Assembly: GCA_002731775.1 (NCBI GenBank)
Contig: PCCP01000084.1
Span: 1 to 64,000, forward strand
DNA from: Gammaproteobacteria bacterium
GTDB lineage: Bacteria; Pseudomonadota; Gammaproteobacteria; Pseudomonadales; Pseudohongiellaceae
Length of the DNA stretch: 64,000 nt
Direction of reading: 5' to 3'
The notes under the pieces are model-generated. The model was not told the origin of the DNA. It did no database searches and worked only from the letters and a program-made list of their open reading frames with translations. How positions within the stretch are numbered: the stretch's first letter is position 1; each line of letters opens with the position of its first letter. The translations under genes and the position numbers were made by a program. Of this stretch, positions 18,301 to 26,337 are shown one piece after another.

Positions 18301-19937
18301 AGGGAGCCAAGCCCGGCGAAGGCGGCGAGCTACCCGGTCGAAAGGTGGATGACTATATCGCTCGTATACGCTACTCAACCCCTGGTGTTGGCCTGATCAG
18401 TCCTCCACCCCACCACGATATCTATTCGATCGAGGATATCGCACAGCTTATCCACGATCTTAAGAATGCGAATCCCGCAGCCCGTATCAGTGTGAAGCTG
18501 GTGTCTGAAATCGGTGTCGGCACTATAGCTGCCGGAGTTACCAAGGCAAAAACCGATCACCTGGTCATAGCCGGGCACGATGGCGGTACCGGTGCATCAC
18601 CTCTGACGTCTATCAGACACGCCGGCTTGCCCTGGGAACTGGGCGTAGCCGAAACCCATCAAACACTGGTTATGAATAATTTGCGCTCTCGGGTTACCCT
18701 GCAAACCGATGGCCAGCTGAAGACCGGACGAGATATTGCAATAGCGGCATTACTGGGCGCTGAAGAGTACGGCTTTGCTACCGCACCACTAATCACCCTC
18801 GGTTGCATCATGATGCGTAAGTGCCATCTGAATACCTGCCCCGTTGGTATTGCCACGCAGGATCCGGAATTGCGTAAGAAATTCAGGGGCAAGCCAGAAC
18901 ACGTAGTGAACTACCTGTTTATGGTCGCAGAAGAGATGCGCGGCATTATGGCTGAACTTGGACTGCGTAGCGTCAATGAAATGATTGGCCGGGTTGATTT
19001 GCTGGACTCCAATGACGCTATTGAACACTGGAAAGCAAGCGGCCTGGATCTCAGCGCTATCCTGGAACCGGCAAAAGTGATTTTTGAGGGCACCCAATTT
19101 TATAAAACTATGGATCAGGATCACGGTCTAGACAAGGCTCTCGATAATGAGTTGATACGCCTGGCGAGCAAGGCTCTGGAAACCGGAGAAAAAGTAACCA
19201 TCGAGCATGAGATAATCAATACCAACCGCGTGGTGGGCACCATGCTCTCCAATGAACTGGCCAAGCGCTGGAAAGAAGACATGCTTCCAGATGACACCAT
19301 CAATATTAAACTGCGTGGCTCCGCCGGCCAAAGCCTGGGTGCCTGGTTGGCCAAGGGCATTACCCTCACCATTGAAGGCGATGCTAACGACTACGTGGGC
19401 AAGGGGCTCTCCGGTGGCAAGATAATTATTTATCCACCTAAAGAGAGCACTTTTAGGGCCGAAGAAAACGTGATCGCCGGCAACGTTATCCTCTATGGAG
19501 CCACCGGTGGCGAAGCCTATATTCGCGGTATTGTCGCCGAGCGCTTCGCCGTTCGCAACAGCGGCGCCAGAGCCGTCGTCGAAGGCATAGGCGACCATGG
19601 CTGCGAATATATGACTGGTGGTCGGGTGGTTGTACTTGGTCGTACCGGCAGAAACTTTGGCGCCGGCATGTCCGGTGGCATCGCCTATGTATGGAATACC
19701 AGCGGCCAATTCCAACGGCGATGCAACATGGAAACATTCGAGTTGGAAAAAGTGAGTTCGGCTGAAGATATTCTTGAGCTCAAGTCGCTAATTTCCAAGC
19801 ACTATCAACATACCGACTCCCCTGTTGCCAGGGCAATTCTGAATAACTGGGAACACTCACTAAGTCAGTTCGTCAAAGTGATGCCTGTCGACTACAAACG
19901 GGTTCTCAATGAACAAGCCGCAGCGACGGCCGCCTGA
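15357..19937 (+). CDS. gltB: Glutamate synthase (NADPH) large subunit
   Basis: It forms two glutamates from glutamine and 2-oxoglutarate with electrons supplied by GltD. At 1526 residues it has full family length. The N-terminal class-II glutamine amidotransferase begins after a propeptide, with the nucleophile Cys35 in EKDSCGVGLV. The central domain and the FMN/2-oxoglutarate synthase domain follow (SISAESHETLAVAMNRIGGK, SPPPHHDIYSIEDIAQLI, AGHDGGTGASPL). The 3Fe-4S cysteines are at 1150, 1156 and 1161 (CIMMRKCHLNTCPVG), and the C-terminal GXGXG beta-helix closes the protein (GLSGGKIIIYPP, GGEAYIRG, GGRVVVLGRTG). An alternative start at ATG 15375 would shorten the propeptide by six residues. 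It is cotranscribed with gltD. Confidence 0.97.
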   Translation: MRDETSMSDSGHLPLKFGYPEKTGLYDPAMEKDSCGVGLVANIKGQPSHQIMLDAHHINSRMGHRGGCGFEANTGDGAGILVALPHSFFQKIAKLDLDAELPAAGGYAVGNIFLPQLEAERARCRAVIDAIVAEENQVLVGWREVPVDADAADVGPAARMAQPRIEQLFIAAADGISQESFERALYIIRKRFTRQLRNDGSLTEAKQLYVCSLSSKVIVYKGMLTPGQLFPFYKDLTNPDFETHMVMVHSRFSTNTFPSWDRAQPNRFMCHNGEINTLRGNMNSMFAREGKIQTDVFGDKLSSIFPIIENDFSDSGSFDAVLEFLLLSGRSLAEAVMMMIPEAWQSDENMAAGKKAFYEYHSALMEPWDGPASIVFSDGQYIGAVLDRNGLRPSRYYLTHDDKVIMASEVGVLDVDPANVKLKGRLEPGKMFLLDFEAGRLIPDEEVKQIISAKRPYGEWLAAQKVTLADIASGSPACSLESENLLRRMQAFGYTTETLNFMLIPLVTEARDPLGSMGCDSSLACLSDKPRMIYDYFKQLFAQVTNPAIDSIREEVVMSLECFIGPEGNLLESTAEQVHRLSLEHPILSNQQLTDIKQMNYQGMRSQLIDITYEVAENQGFQSALDRICIEASEALEAGFSFIILSDRKISQSRIPLSAMIACGAVHHHLIGAYKRTQIGIVLETGEAREVHHHCLLAGYGADAINPYLAFEALWHVNKEGLLGKKYTDEDSLVAAYKKGIAKGMLKVMAKMGISTLQSYKGAQIFEAVGLASEIIDRCFVGTASRVQGVSFEVLIEESRRRHSVGFPARESDRILALTNPGDFQWRSGGETHMWNPSTISKLQVTARTNSAEAYAAFAESANEDSTRRATFRGLMRFKTDVNAAIDLKDVEPASEIVKRFATGAMSFGSISAESHETLAVAMNRIGGKSNTGEGGEDSARFKSLANGDSKRSAIKQVASGRFGVTAWYLTNADELQIKIAQGAKPGEGGELPGRKVDDYIARIRYSTPGVGLISPPPHHDIYSIEDIAQLIHDLKNANPAARISVKLVSEIGVGTIAAGVTKAKTDHLVIAGHDGGTGASPLTSIRHAGLPWELGVAETHQTLVMNNLRSRVTLQTDGQLKTGRDIAIAALLGAEEYGFATAPLITLGCIMMRKCHLNTCPVGIATQDPELRKKFRGKPEHVVNYLFMVAEEMRGIMAELGLRSVNEMIGRVDLLDSNDAIEHWKASGLDLSAILEPAKVIFEGTQFYKTMDQDHGLDKALDNELIRLASKALETGEKVTIEHEIINTNRVVGTMLSNELAKRWKEDMLPDDTINIKLRGSAGQSLGAWLAKGITLTIEGDANDYVGKGLSGGKIIIYPPKESTFRAEENVIAGNVILYGATGGEAYIRGIVAERFAVRNSGARAVVEGIGDHGCEYMTGGRVVVLGRTGRNFGAGMSGGIAYVWNTSGQFQRRCNMETFELEKVSSAEDILELKSLISKHYQHTDSPVARAILNNWEHSLSQFVKVMPVDYKRVLNEQAAATAA

Positions 19938-20002
19938 ACCCGGTTTGCAAAATAGAATGAAAATGCCAGCAAATGAAACTCGATCAAATTTGGACATAGT
20001 CA

Positions 20003-21439
20003 ATGGGAAAGCTGACAGGATTTAAGGAATTCGATCGGGAAACAGAGCCTTATCGTGACGCGATGGAAAGGGTGATCGATTTCGAGGAAATTTACACCAA
20101 ACACAACGATCAGCGCCTGGCAACACAGGGAGCCCGGTGCATGGACTGTGGCGTGCCATTCTGTCAATCCGATGAAGGTTGCCCGGTTTACAATCTGATC
20201 CCCGAGTGGAATGACATGGTGTATCAGGGCCGCTGGAAGCAGGCGTTGGAGCGCCTGCATAAAACCAATAACTTTCCAGAGTTCACCGGTCGTGTATGTC
20301 CCGCACCTTGCGAGGGTGCTTGTGTGCTGGGAGTGAACGAGCCTGCCGTCACCATCAAAAATATTGAATGTGCGATTATTGACAAAGGATTCGATGAGGG
20401 CTGGGTTGTTGCCAATCCTCCCGTAACACGCAGTGGCAAGAAAATCGCAATCGTAGGTTCCGGCCCTGCGGGTCTGGCAGCCGCTGCACAGCTAAACCAT
20501 GCGGGTCATGAGGTTACGGTTTATGAACGTGATGATCGCATCGGGGGCCTGTTGATGTATGGCATTCCCAATATGAAACTGGGCAAAGACATTGTCGATC
20601 GTCGCGTCGATTTATTGGCTGAAGAAGGCGTAAGCTTCGTCGTGAATGCCGATATTGGTGGTGCGGGAGAGAACACAATTGCCGTCGATCAATTATTAGG
20701 TGACAACGATGCGCTGCTATTGGCAACCGGTGCGACCACACCTCGCGATTTGCCAATTCCCAATAGAAATAGTGCCGGCATTCACTTTGCAATGGAGTTT
20801 TTGCTCAAGAACACCAGGAGTTTGCTGGATTCAAATTTGGAAGATGGCGCTTATATCAGCGCCAAAGACAAAAACGTCATCGTTATTGGCGGTGGTGACA
20901 CAGGCACCGACTGTATTGGCACATCCATGCGTCACGGATGCAAATCTCTGGTAAATTTTGAGATTATGCCGAAGCCCCCGCTTGACCGCGCCGACGATAA
21001 TCCCTGGCCGCTGTGGCCCATTATTCATCGAGTGGACTATGGGCATGAAGAAGCGGCCCAGCACTTTGGCAAGGACCCTCGGGTCTACTCAATCTCCGGC
21101 AAGGAGTTTGTTTGCGATGATGAGGGTAAGTTGCTAGGCATAAATACCGTGGAAGTGGATGAGAACTTTAAAGAGATACCTGGCACTATTGAGTTCTGGG
21201 AAGCCGACCTGATTCTGCTTTCCATGGGATTTCTTGGTCCGGAGCACTATGTGAGCACGCAACTGGACCTGGAACTGGACGGGCGCTCCAATTACAAGGC
21301 CAGCTACGATGAATTTCAGACATCCAGAGCCGGGGTGTTCGCCGCCGGTGACTGCCGCCGCGGTCAGTCCCTGGTTGTTAATGCCATCGACGAAGGTCGC
21401 CTGGTGGCCGATCGTATAAGCCAGTTCCTTATAGACTGA
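20003..21439 (+). CDS. gltD: Glutamate synthase small subunit
   Basis: The 478-residue iron-sulfur flavoprotein oxidises NAD(P)H and passes electrons to GltB. The N-terminal cysteine motifs [20 protein letters not shown] and [15 protein letters not shown] hold two 4Fe-4S clusters. The first Rossmann motif, [17 protein letters not shown], binds FAD, and [18 protein letters not shown] binds NAD(P)H. The C-terminal [16 protein letters not shown] is the FAD-contacting GD motif. It starts 65 bases after gltB in the same orientation, forming a two-gene operon. Length and motifs are complete. Confidence 0.96.
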   Translation: MGKLTGFKEFDRETEPYRDAMERVIDFEEIYTKHNDQRLATQGARCMDCGVPFCQSDEGCPVYNLIPEWNDMVYQGRWKQALERLHKTNNFPEFTGRVCPAPCEGACVLGVNEPAVTIKNIECAIIDKGFDEGWVVANPPVTRSGKKIAIVGSGPAGLAAAAQLNHAGHEVTVYERDDRIGGLLMYGIPNMKLGKDIVDRRVDLLAEEGVSFVVNADIGGAGENTIAVDQLLGDNDALLLATGATTPRDLPIPNRNSAGIHFAMEFLLKNTRSLLDSNLEDGAYISAKDKNVIVIGGGDTGTDCIGTSMRHGCKSLVNFEIMPKPPLDRADDNPWPLWPIIHRVDYGHEEAAQHFGKDPRVYSISGKEFVCDDEGKLLGINTVEVDENFKEIPGTIEFWEADLILLSMGFLGPEHYVSTQLDLELDGRSNYKASYDEFQTSRAGVFAAGDCRRGQSLVVNAIDEGRLVADRISQFLID

Positions 21440-21566
21440 AATAGATCTAAAAAAGTAGGGTCACCTCCGAAGAGGATGCAAACGAAAATTCCCGAATCCA
21501 ATTCGTTCTGCGCAGCGGCCAGCCGCTAAATATTCTCGAGCTATGGCGCTTGCTGCGCAGCAAAGC

Positions 21567-21596
21567 CTAGCAGACTGTTGAAAAACTATTTGCTAG
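21567..21596. other. Short inverted-ended element resembling an insertion-sequence end
   Basis: The 30-base stretch starts CTAGCA and ends TGCTAG, with CAGACTGTTGAAAAA inside, a string reminiscent of terminal repeats of some insertion sequences. It lies in the 164-base convergent gap after gltD, where GCTGCGCAGC palindromes also occur. No transposase remains. The resemblance is from memory and weak. Confidence 0.25.
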
Positions 21597-21603
21597 AGCG
21601 TTG

Positions 21604-21996
21604 CTAGTTCTGTTCGTCCTGATCTACCGGGGCATTGCCTTGATATTCCGCTGAGATGGCACTACTACAGTGTACGCATCGATGGGTAATCAGATTCAGC
21701 AAGATGGACTTGACGAAAAACTGCTGATGACACCGGGGACAACGACGCAGGGACATATCGAGCGCGAATCCTGCAAACAGGCCCATGTAGATGAACATGA
21801 AAGTGTCTATGGTGCGTCCATTGCCCAGCAGGATCCAGATTCCGATTATGTAGACTGGCAATGTCCAGCAGCAAACCAGCAGGCGTATTCGCGCCCTGCC
21901 GATTTTTCTCAAGATCGCCTGCTGTTGCGATAGCAGTTCTGCTGCCTTTTCCGTCTCCGGGGACTCGTCCCCGGATGGGTCTGAAGCTTGGTTCAT
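21604..21996 (-). CDS. Small membrane protein with zinc-ribbon-like CxxC pairs
   Basis: From ATG 21996 the product is 130 residues; the longer frame up to 22158 has a cysteine-rich N terminus that does not look coding. A hydrophilic helix (EKAAELLSQQQAILRKIGRA) precedes two transmembrane segments (LLVCCWTLPVYIIGIWILLG and FMFIYMGLFAGFALDM). A cytoplasmic segment follows with RRCPRCHQQFFV and HRCVHCS, two CxxC pairs suited to bind one zinc. I do not recognise a named family. It is the last gene after the ABC exporter and LysE-type genes on this strand, 162 bases after the LysE stop. Confidence 0.65.
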   Translation of the reverse strand: MNQASDPSGDESPETEKAAELLSQQQAILRKIGRARIRLLVCCWTLPVYIIGIWILLGNGRTIDTFMFIYMGLFAGFALDMSLRRCPRCHQQFFVKSILLNLITHRCVHCSSAISAEYQGNAPVDQDEQN

Positions 21997-22158
21997 GGCT
22001 ATGGCTCTGATATAACAGCACACCTTAGCCAAATTGAATCCCGATGTATAGACTAGACGAAGCAGGTGGCAAGGTGCGAATGGGCAGGTATCGGTGATCC
22101 TGTTCAATGTGGGAAGGATGCAGGTATCCTGACAAGCAGCAAGGTCATCTTCTGACAA

Positions 22159-22788
22159 TCACTGCGATAGTACCGACACTGTATTCCAGCCCTGACTGAT
22201 GCCGATAATCAAAAGTACGGCAGCCAACATGCGGTTAACTAATTGGGCGCTTGCCTGCAAATGTGTCCTCAGATATTCGCTGACGATGACGAAACTGGTC
22301 AGCGCCAGCAGTTTGCCGACAAAAACACCCGCCAGAAAACTCAGCAAATAAATACCAACATACTCGAAGACAAAGTATTGGCTTATTGCAGACAGGGCAA
22401 AAATCCAGAATGGTATTGCCTGGGGATTCAGGGCAGCTATCAGCAAACCCTGAGCGAAGAATGAACGCGGCTCGGTTCCCTGACCCTGTAATACTGGCCT
22501 GGATTTTCGGCTGAAGACAAATATTGCCAGAGCAATAAAGGCCAGTGCGATTACACCGGAGAATATTACATTAGTCTGCAAGAAGGTGCTGATCACCAGG
22601 CCGAAAATGATCGCCACCAGTGCTTCCAGAATCTCAACCAGTGATGCCGCCAGCGCTACCTCATACCCTCGCCACCGATCGTAGTCGACGGTGGTTTTCA
22701 CAACTGTCAGATTAATAGGGCCAAAGGGCAGGGCGCCAAGGAAGCAGGCGATCGCGCCGACGAGAAAATACAGCAGCGGATTGGCCAT
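22159..22788 (-). CDS. LysE/RhtB-family amino acid exporter
   Basis: A 209-residue protein with about six hydrophobic segments. The signature region near the N terminus, GALPFGPINLTVV, and the ALNPQAIPFWIF segment match the LysE/RhtB exporter family, which pumps amino acids or derivatives out through the inner membrane. The start follows the stop of the ABC exporter gene by two bases, so the two are translationally linked. The substrate cannot be predicted. Confidence 0.85.
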   Translation of the reverse strand: MANPLLYFLVGAIACFLGALPFGPINLTVVKTTVDYDRWRGYEVALAASLVEILEALVAIIFGLVISTFLQTNVIFSGVIALAFIALAIFVFSRKSRPVLQGQGTEPRSFFAQGLLIAALNPQAIPFWIFALSAISQYFVFEYVGIYLLSFLAGVFVGKLLALTSFVIVSEYLRTHLQASAQLVNRMLAAVLLIIGISQGWNTVSVLSQ

Positions 22789-22790
22789 GG

Positions 22791-24620
22791 CTACTGATAG
22801 CCCTTTGCCTGCAGCTTGAACAGTGTGGCGTACTGCCCATCTAAGTGCAGGAGTTCCTTATGGGTGCCTCGTTCCAATATCTCAGCCTGATCCAGCACGA
22901 TAATATAGTCGGCCCGGCGCACTGTCGAGAAGCGATGCGAAATAATAATAGAAATTTTGTTAGCAGTGAGTTCCCGGAAGTGTTCGAAGATTTCTGCTTC
23001 CGCTTTCGCGTCGATCGCTGCCGTCGGTTCGTCGAGTATCAGGATGTCGGCCTGGCTGCGCATAAAGGCACGAGACAGGGCTATTTTTTGCCACTGGCCG
23101 CCGGACAGTTCCTTGCCATCTTTAAACCAGGTGCCGAGCTGGGTTTTGTAAGCGGCAGGAAGATCTTTAACAAAGACATCCGCCATTCCTTTCCTGGCGG
23201 CTTCTGCAACGTATTCGTCATGATGAATATTTTTAACATCGCCGATACCAATATTTTCTCCGACGATCAATTGATATCGAGAGAAATCCTGAAATATCAC
23301 GCCAATCTTCTGCCGCAGGGTGTCGATATCCCAGGCGCTTAACTCCAGGCCCTCCAGGAAAATATTTCCCCCGGTAGGGACATAGAGCCGAGTGAGTAAT
23401 TTTATCAGTGTGGTTTTACCGCTGCCGTTCTCCCCGACTATGGCCAGGCTCTCACCGGAATGAATATGAAGAGTTATATTATGTAAAGCCGGGTTTTCGC
23501 TACCGGGGTAATGGAAACTAACATTTTCAAACCGAATGCCATCCGCCGGGTCCGGTCCCCTGGTCTTGCTGCCCGTTTGCTCGGGCACCTTGTGTGCAAG
23601 ATATTCACTCAGATTGGATAGATACAAGTTGTCTTCATACATCCCATTGACAGCAGTGAGGCTGCTGGTAACTGCGTTCTGGCCCAACCGAAACTGGGCT
23701 ATATACATGGTCATCTGGCCGATGGTGATGGTTCCTGCGATGGCAGCGAATCCTACCCAGCCGTAGGCGAAGTAGAAAGCCGCACTCGCCAATAGCCCGA
23801 GCACATAGCCCCAGAATCCTCGCCTGAGTACCAGACTCTTATCTTCCTTGTAGATGTTCTTAAATATGTCGACATAGCGCTGCACAAACAATTTACCCAA
23901 TTGCAGAAGTTTGATTTCTTTCACTCCGTCTTCACGGGTTAGCACCATTTCCAGGTAAATTTGCATGCGACGCTCAGCCGATCGACGCCGATGAATTCGA
24001 AAAGCCTCGCCAGAAAATTTTGCCTCAGCCAGAAAAGCCGGTACCCCGGCCAGCCCCAGAAGCAGTACCGCATAGGGAGAAAATTGATATAACCAGATAC
24101 CGATTGTTACGAGCAGGATGTTGTCCCGGAATAGATCGAATGTTTTTATTACCAAACTCAGCGGTCTGCTGGAAGCTTCCCGTCTGGCTCGCACCAGTTT
24201 GTCGTAAAACTCCGAATCTTCAAAATGGGCGAGTTCGAGGGTTAAGGCCTTTTCCAGGATCATGACATTGATCTTGTTACCAAGAAGCACTCTTAAAATA
24301 GATTGGCAGACTGTGTTAATTCTCTGTGCAGCAGTTATAAGCACGACCAGGCCCGCTTCCAAAAAAACGTAATAAAGCGCTTCGCTGCGCAGCTGCTGTG
24401 CGCTGGCGCCGGTTTCCTGAAACGCAGAGGCGACCGCATCGACGAACAGGCCGCCGACCGAGGCTATCGCTGCGGGCAGGATACCGGACACCAGGGTCGT
24501 TGCAGCCATGACCACTGTCAGCGCGGCACTGGTATCCCAGACGATGCCGATAGCGACGCTACTATATCGGAACACCGATATGAACTTACTTACCGGATTA
24601 GATGATGTCTGCGTGTCCAA
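22791..24620 (-). CDS. ABC exporter, fused permease and ATPase
   Basis: The 609-residue half-transporter has an N-terminal six-helix membrane domain (about 20-330) and a C-terminal ATPase. Walker A is VGENGSGKTTLIKLL, the Q-loop lies in IGVIFQDFSRYQ, the signature is KELSGGQWQKIALSRAF, Walker B is ILILDEPTAAID and the H-loop is ISHRFSTVR. Such proteins act as homodimers that export lipids, peptides or drugs. The membrane part resembles the peptide/antibiotic exporter type rather than MsbA, but no precursor peptide gene is visible nearby. It heads a short operon with the LysE-type gene. A terminator at 24674 insulates it from the upstream gene. Confidence 0.9.
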   Translation of the reverse strand: MDTQTSSNPVSKFISVFRYSSVAIGIVWDTSAALTVVMAATTLVSGILPAAIASVGGLFVDAVASAFQETGASAQQLRSEALYYVFLEAGLVVLITAAQRINTVCQSILRVLLGNKINVMILEKALTLELAHFEDSEFYDKLVRARREASSRPLSLVIKTFDLFRDNILLVTIGIWLYQFSPYAVLLLGLAGVPAFLAEAKFSGEAFRIHRRRSAERRMQIYLEMVLTREDGVKEIKLLQLGKLFVQRYVDIFKNIYKEDKSLVLRRGFWGYVLGLLASAAFYFAYGWVGFAAIAGTITIGQMTMYIAQFRLGQNAVTSSLTAVNGMYEDNLYLSNLSEYLAHKVPEQTGSKTRGPDPADGIRFENVSFHYPGSENPALHNITLHIHSGESLAIVGENGSGKTTLIKLLTRLYVPTGGNIFLEGLELSAWDIDTLRQKIGVIFQDFSRYQLIVGENIGIGDVKNIHHDEYVAEAARKGMADVFVKDLPAAYKTQLGTWFKDGKELSGGQWQKIALSRAFMRSQADILILDEPTAAIDAKAEAEIFEHFRELTANKISIIISHRFSTVRRADYIIVLDQAEILERGTHKELLHLDGQYATLFKLQAKGYQ

Positions 24621-24673
24621 GCTGTTCTCGGGAGATTCCTAGAGTGATTATATCTGTCTGGGCTAGACCACCC

Positions 24674-24711
24674 AAAAAACAGGGGCTTCGGTAGAACCGA
24701 GCCCCTGTTTT
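24674..24711 (-). terminator. Rho-independent terminator between methyltransferase-like gene and ABC exporter
   Basis: A GC-rich stem (AACAGGGGCTTCGGT with its near complement, one bulged base) and an AGA loop are flanked by six A on the left and four T on the right. It can work in both directions. Its natural role is ending the reverse transcript from 24799. Confidence 0.85.
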
Positions 24712-24750
24712 CGTATCCCGATCTGTGAACTCCTGTTGCGCCAGGACCCG

Positions 24751-24802
24751 CTGAGACATTACTGTATTATTCAGAGGTGCCCTAGAGTCAGAGGTGCCCT
24801 AG
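24751..24802 (+). repeat. Dispersed TATTATTCAGAGGTGCCCTA repeat, full copy plus tandem partial copy
   Basis: A 35-base copy (24751-24785) is followed two bases later by a second partial copy, TCAGAGGTGCCCTAG (24788-24802). The final CTA of the partial copy, read on the reverse strand, is the TAG stop of the methyltransferase-like gene. The full copy matches that at 39536-39570 at all but one position. Confidence 0.85.
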
Positions 24803-25503
24803 AGCTTGAGAAGTTTTAAGACGATGCGGTCGGTATTTCTGCCCAGACCGGGATTGAATGGCCCCAGCGTGTGGTCGTCTGCCGCGTTGTCCAGGATATC
24901 GCTGGCCCCGACCAGGACGAAGCCGGCCTGCAATAATGCCTTTACCGCCTCATCGAATGCAATTCTATGCAGGGCAGCGTTGTCGGCGCCGGGACTGCCT
25001 TCGTGGTCGATGATACCGAGGATGCCACCGGATTTGAGCACAGTCATGACCTGACCGAGAAGACCCTGGGCCACCTGGGGATTGTTATTGTGGAAATCGT
25101 GGAGATTCAGGCCACTAATCGCGAAGTCAACCGAATTTGCCCCGATGTCCGAAATTGCTCCCACTTGCTCAACATTGGAGAGTCTTGCAGCTTTTGCTGC
25201 CGCAGCGTCGGCGTTGTTACCGCCGGGTCGATTCTGCATATATACCTTGCCTTCAGAGCCTACGGCGTATGACAAGACTTCGGTATACCAGCCGGTAGAG
25301 GCATTGACGTCCAGTACCGTCATGCCTGCCTCCAGACCCATAAAATCCAACACGGCAGGGGCCTGCCGGCTGGCATCCCTTTCTTTATCCGCCGCCGGTC
25401 GATCCGGATTCGCCATGGCTGTTTCTAAAGCGGCGGTGTCTAGCGCCGAGGCAGTACTACACGCTAAGCAAAAAACTGTAAGTAAGGATAAGGCAAATTT
25501 CAT
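24799..25503 (-). CDS. Exported class I methyltransferase-like protein
   Basis: The product is 234 residues from ATG 25503, chosen because AAGGG lies eight bases upstream and a signal peptide MKFALSLLTVFCLACSTASA follows. The body contains the SAM-binding glycine-poor motif MTVLDVNASTGWYTEVLSYA and later ISGLNLHDFHNNNP and ILGIIDHEG. This is the pattern of the predicted periplasmic methyltransferases of COG4798. SAM is not known in the periplasm, so a different ligand or activity is possible. The stop codon lies inside a dispersed repeat, and a terminator follows at 24674. Confidence 0.78.
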   Translation of the reverse strand: MKFALSLLTVFCLACSTASALDTAALETAMANPDRPAADKERDASRQAPAVLDFMGLEAGMTVLDVNASTGWYTEVLSYAVGSEGKVYMQNRPGGNNADAAAAKAARLSNVEQVGAISDIGANSVDFAISGLNLHDFHNNNPQVAQGLLGQVMTVLKSGGILGIIDHEGSPGADNAALHRIAFDEAVKALLQAGFVLVGASDILDNAADDHTLGPFNPGLGRNTDRIVLKLLKL

Positions 25504-25716
25504 AGTCATAACCCTTTTCATCGTGAGGTTTCATGGTTTTCTGTTAATTGCACATTGCCTGTTTAGTTAAACAGGACCCCGGTTTCAGGATAGGGGGCCC
25601 GGTTTCAAGTCAGGGGGTGAGGAGCATAAACCAAGCCACACGGGGTGTACACAGTTATTCGTCGAGTTGAATGCGCTGCGTAGATGAAGCAGCGAGGGAT
25701 TTTGGCAGAGTTGAAA

Positions 25717-25929
25717 TCAGTGCAAACGACGATCGATTTGTAGTTCTTTCTCGAAGAATTTTTTTACTTGCAACAGCTGCGAGAGATCACCCTCGTTTTC
25801 CATTAGCGGCAGGTGCCACTCAATATCATTCAGTATATTGGTAATGCTGCTTGTATCCAGAGTACTGAGGTCCAGATCGAATGGGAATTTTGACTCCTTG
25901 GACATAGGGAACGAGCACTCCTGAATCAT
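25717..25929 (-). CDS. Hypothetical small acidic protein
   Basis: From ATG 25929 the product has 70 residues; AGGGGG lies six bases upstream. It is soluble, begins MIQECSFPMSKESKFPF, and contains SSITNILNDIEWHLPLMEN and a helical, charged C terminus (LLQVKKFFEKELQIDRRLH). I do not recognise a family. The leader can fold: CCTCC pairs with the GGAGG of the ribosome site across a 5-base loop (25939-25953), which could dampen translation. The gene stands alone. Confidence 0.5.
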   Translation of the reverse strand: MIQECSFPMSKESKFPFDLDLSTLDTSSITNILNDIEWHLPLMENEGDLSQLLQVKKFFEKELQIDRRLH

Positions 25930-26337
25930 CGACAACCCCCTCCACAAAGGAGGTAAAAATTCGCACAAGCATAGTATCGACTGACCTTAAGAAAACTTCA
26001 TAAGAAATTATTATATAAAAGGTTTTTGATCTTCATTGGTTCTTTATTCAATATGTACACCGTTAACTTTAGCTGGTTCATATCGCCTATTACACTGAGA
26101 ATCACTCTATGATTCAGAGGTGCCCTACTCCTAATGAGCCAACTCAGTCCCGATGCAATGAAACTAGGATTTAGACGGACGGGTCCAAATTCGCAACAGG
26201 AGTTTGAGATTGACGACTCTGATCAAAGTCTGGGCAGACTTCGTTGCCGTGCATCGACTCGCGATGCATTTTTCACACAAGACGGTGGTTAGGATGGGAA
26301 AGACCAAATTCTGTCAGCCCGGGGTGTTGAATGTAGT
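25930..26337. other. Intergenic region with repeat copy and no convincing gene
   Basis: About 400 bases. It contains the dispersed repeat at 26095-26127. A 52-codon forward frame at 26134-26292 starts right after the repeat but has no ribosome site. The flanking sequence is AT-rich around 25980-26090. Confidence 0.45.
26095..26127 (+). repeat. Dispersed repeat copy, CTGAG subtype
   Basis: It starts CTGAGA and carries ATTCAGAGGTGCCCTA, matching 13 of 15 bases of the core. No gene stop codon overlaps it here: the next reverse codons run straight into another stop. Confidence 0.75.

Noticed and set aside
22000-22158. Longer N terminus of the zinc-ribbon membrane protein
   Set aside because: The added residues are cysteine-rich and irregular, unlike the rest; ATG 21996 is more likely.
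24761-24773. CTGTATTATTCAG core of the repeat as a LexA box
   Set aside because: The CTG and CAG halves are only 7 bases apart; LexA boxes need 10. The similarity to the nearby true boxes is superficial.
26134-26292. 52-codon forward frame just after a repeat
   Set aside because: No ribosome site, no hydrophobic or family pattern; likely chance.
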